Shown in pieces: positions 62,988 to 64,000 of a DNA stretch of 64,000 nt. Made by a program: the position numbers and the translations under genes. The stretch is from contig NZ_JACIEF010000001.1 of the NCBI RefSeq assembly GCF_014196715.1, positions 974,872 through 1,038,871 on the forward strand, given 5' to 3'. A model generated the notes under the pieces. That model was not told where the DNA came from. It saw only the letters and a program-made list of their open reading frames with translations, and searched no databases. Within the stretch, counting starts at the first letter, position 1. Every line of letters begins with the position of its first letter. The stretch is from Pedobacter zeae (GTDB taxonomy: Bacteria; Bacteroidota; Bacteroidia; Sphingobacteriales; Sphingobacteriaceae).

Positions 62988-62995
62988 CAAATATA
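62988..62995 (-). promoter_or_regulatory. -7 element for the AraC-type gene
   Basis: The minus strand reads TATATTTG, an exact TAnnTTTG match. The predicted start lies about 19 bases before the ATG at 62962. Confidence 0.45.
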
Positions 62996-63151
62996 ACAAT
63001 AGGGCAATGGTAGAACGAAAGGTCTGTGCATTCTGAACATTGAATAGGTATTTCACTTGACGCTTCTGGTGGTTTTAGGGATAAGCAATCCAATAACAGT
63101 TGAATTTGTAAGGAACCTTTACGATTACAACTTTAAAAACTTCTATTGCTT

Positions 63152-63298
63152 ATGACGGTTTCGAGAGAAGAGTTGTTTGCGCTGAAACTGAAGAAATATT
63201 TCTTGACGCATGATAGGAAATTGCAAAATTTGAATATGAAGATTATGACGAATCTATTTTATGGCGTGAATAAAAATCGTCTGCAGAAGATACACTAG
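63152..63298 (+). CDS. Possible 48-residue protein
   Basis: An ATG at 63152 opens 48 codons with the product starting MTVSREELFALKLKKYF. It is strongly basic and helical. It lies in the 523-base gap between the AraC-type gene and tRNA-Lys. Nothing else was recognised in this gap apart from the AraC promoter. There is no identified family and no clear ribosome site, so it could be a remnant of a larger gene. Confidence 0.25.
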   Translation: MTVSREELFALKLKKYFLTHDRKLQNLNMKIMTNLFYGVNKNRLQKIH

Positions 63299-63449
63299 TC
63301 TTTTCCTAAATCTACTCAAAACGGCAATCACTCTAAAAATCGGTAACTTATTCAAACAAATTTACCAGGTGACCGGCTTACTGGATAAATTGACTTATAT
63401 AGCCAATATGGAGACGAAATTTAGTCGAAACTGGTGCTTTTTTGATGGC

Positions 63450-63483
63450 AAAAAACAAAAAAGGCGCAATTTCTTGCGCCTTT
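63450..63483 (-). terminator. Terminator after tRNA-Lys
   Basis: AAAGGCGCAA-GAAA-TTGCGCCTTT on the minus strand is a perfect 10-bp stem followed by a T-run. Confidence 0.88.
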
Positions 63484-63485
63484 CG

Positions 63486-63558
63486 TGATCCCGCTGGGAT
63501 TCGAACCCAGGACCACTACATTAAAAGTGTAATGCTCTACCAGCTGAGCTACGGAATC
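63486..63558 (-). tRNA. tRNA-Lys(UUU)
   Basis: The minus strand folds to a 73-base tRNA. The acceptor stem is GATTCCG/CGGGATC with one T-G pair, the D arm has AGCTCAGCTGGTAGAGC, the anticodon loop CTTTTAA gives TTT, and the T arm is CCTGGGTTCGAATCCCAG. The CCA end is not encoded, unlike the tRNA-Ser at 7208. Confidence 0.96.
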
Positions 63559-63731
63559 ATTCTCCTTTTGTTTAAGGAGGTGCAAATATAGGGATTTATC
63601 GTTTTGTTGCAAACATTTTTTTGAAAATATTTTGATGTTTTTTTGCTGCTCAGAACAGGCTATGTTAAGTGCTTGTTTTTAAGTGCAGTATGCATAAATT
63701 TATTTTTATGCTGCAACAATTCCTCAACTCG

Positions 63732-64000
63732 CTATTTACTTGTTTTAGGTATAAAATTTAAAAACGACTGGAATTGCGCCTTGTGTTTATTTTTATCCAG
63801 TTTAAAATAAAAGGCTCCACGGCGCGAACTCGATTTATCCTTGTCGCTCTGCTTGATCAATAGTCCGCTGGCGGTAATTTTACGTATAAAGTTCCGGTTA
63901 TCTATCGGCGAATCGTAAACCTGTTCGTATAAATTCTGTAATTGCGGTATAGTAAACCGTTTTGGTAAAAGTTCAAATAAAATAGGATGGAGGGCTGCCT
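63732..64000 (-). CDS. NUDIX/NrtR-type regulator, C-terminal part only
   Basis: The gene enters from the right edge and ends at TAG 63732, giving about 88 visible residues. LHPILFELLPKRFTIPQLQNLYEQVY, DNRNFIRKITASGLLI and SSSRRGAFYFKLD match the winged-helix tail of NUDIX-domain (NrtR/YjaB-like) regulators common in Bacteroidota. The NUDIX catalytic-type domain would lie beyond the window. Such proteins often control NAD or sugar metabolism genes and bind ADP-ribose-like ligands. The target cannot be told here. Confidence 0.8.
   Translation of the reverse strand, partial: AALHPILFELLPKRFTIPQLQNLYEQVYDSPIDNRNFIRKITASGLLIKQSDKDKSSSRRGAFYFKLDKNKHKAQFQSFLNFIPKTSK

Overview
The window looks like a chromosomal segment of a member of the Bacteroidota, most likely a Sphingobacteriaceae species close to Pedobacter (inference). 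The reasons are Bacteroidota-type promoters (TAnnTTTG at -7, often TTG about 20 bases upstream), few strong Shine-Dalgarno sites, a SusC/TonB-receptor-like N terminus, a large secreted protein with a gliding-motility/type IX C-terminal domain, family GH92/GH95/GH125 glycosidases, a futalosine-type menaquinone route, and dispersed palindromic repeats of the TGTCATTCTGA / GTCATTGCGA type. No rRNA, prophage, CRISPR array, transposase or integrase gene was seen.

Layout. 1-2.4 kb: the start of a TonB-receptor-like gene diverges from a histidine kinase/response regulator operon across four 10-bp-phased GTTAA repeats. 2.4-7 kb: a small secreted protein, a repeat, a TonB C-terminal fragment and a 1,101-residue cell-surface protein whose signal peptide is in another frame. 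7.2-11.9 kb: tRNA-Ser, then the operon PASTA protein-mltG-thioesterase-yihY, divergent from ddl. 12-17.3 kb: Crp-type regulator, DUF983, cutC, glycosylasparaginase, and an aminotransferase plus omega-amidase pair. 17.6-22.6 kb: ApbE-DUF2271 fusion with a PepSY membrane protein, an MFS exporter, a queuosine-precursor transporter and a lipoprotein.

22.6-29.3 kb is a methionine/sulfur region. The operon metY-metX-hom lies behind a SAM-I riboswitch, and between riboswitch and metY there is a 42-codon reading frame ending in a cluster of six cysteine codons. This is the most interesting unexplained feature of the window. A second trans-sulfuration enzyme follows. 29.4-32.9 kb: lipoprotein, mqnE, a histidine phosphatase and mqnA. 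33-34 kb: an AT-rich phospholipase D-like membrane protein and a small Cys-rich protein. 34-39 kb: a candidate structured RNA, mutS, an NlpC/P60 lipoprotein, a 345-bp repeat element, and two thioredoxin-fold proteins. 39-47.3 kb: an acyltransferase-like membrane protein and three glycosidases (GH125, GH95, GH92) suited to N-glycan trimming.

47.3-64 kb is an accessory stretch of regulator/target pairs: HxlR/NmrA with overlapping divergent promoters, epimerase/Crp, CPBP protease and DUF6624 protein, a PAS3-GAF kinase with a response regulator, a frameshifted GNAT-NTF2 gene, TetR/SDR joined by matching operators, a second TetR, HxlR/azoreductase, AraC with an AhpD-like protein, tRNA-Lys, and the end of a NUDIX/NrtR-type regulator running off the window. 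Functional names rest on motif recognition from the translated sequence; no database search was run.
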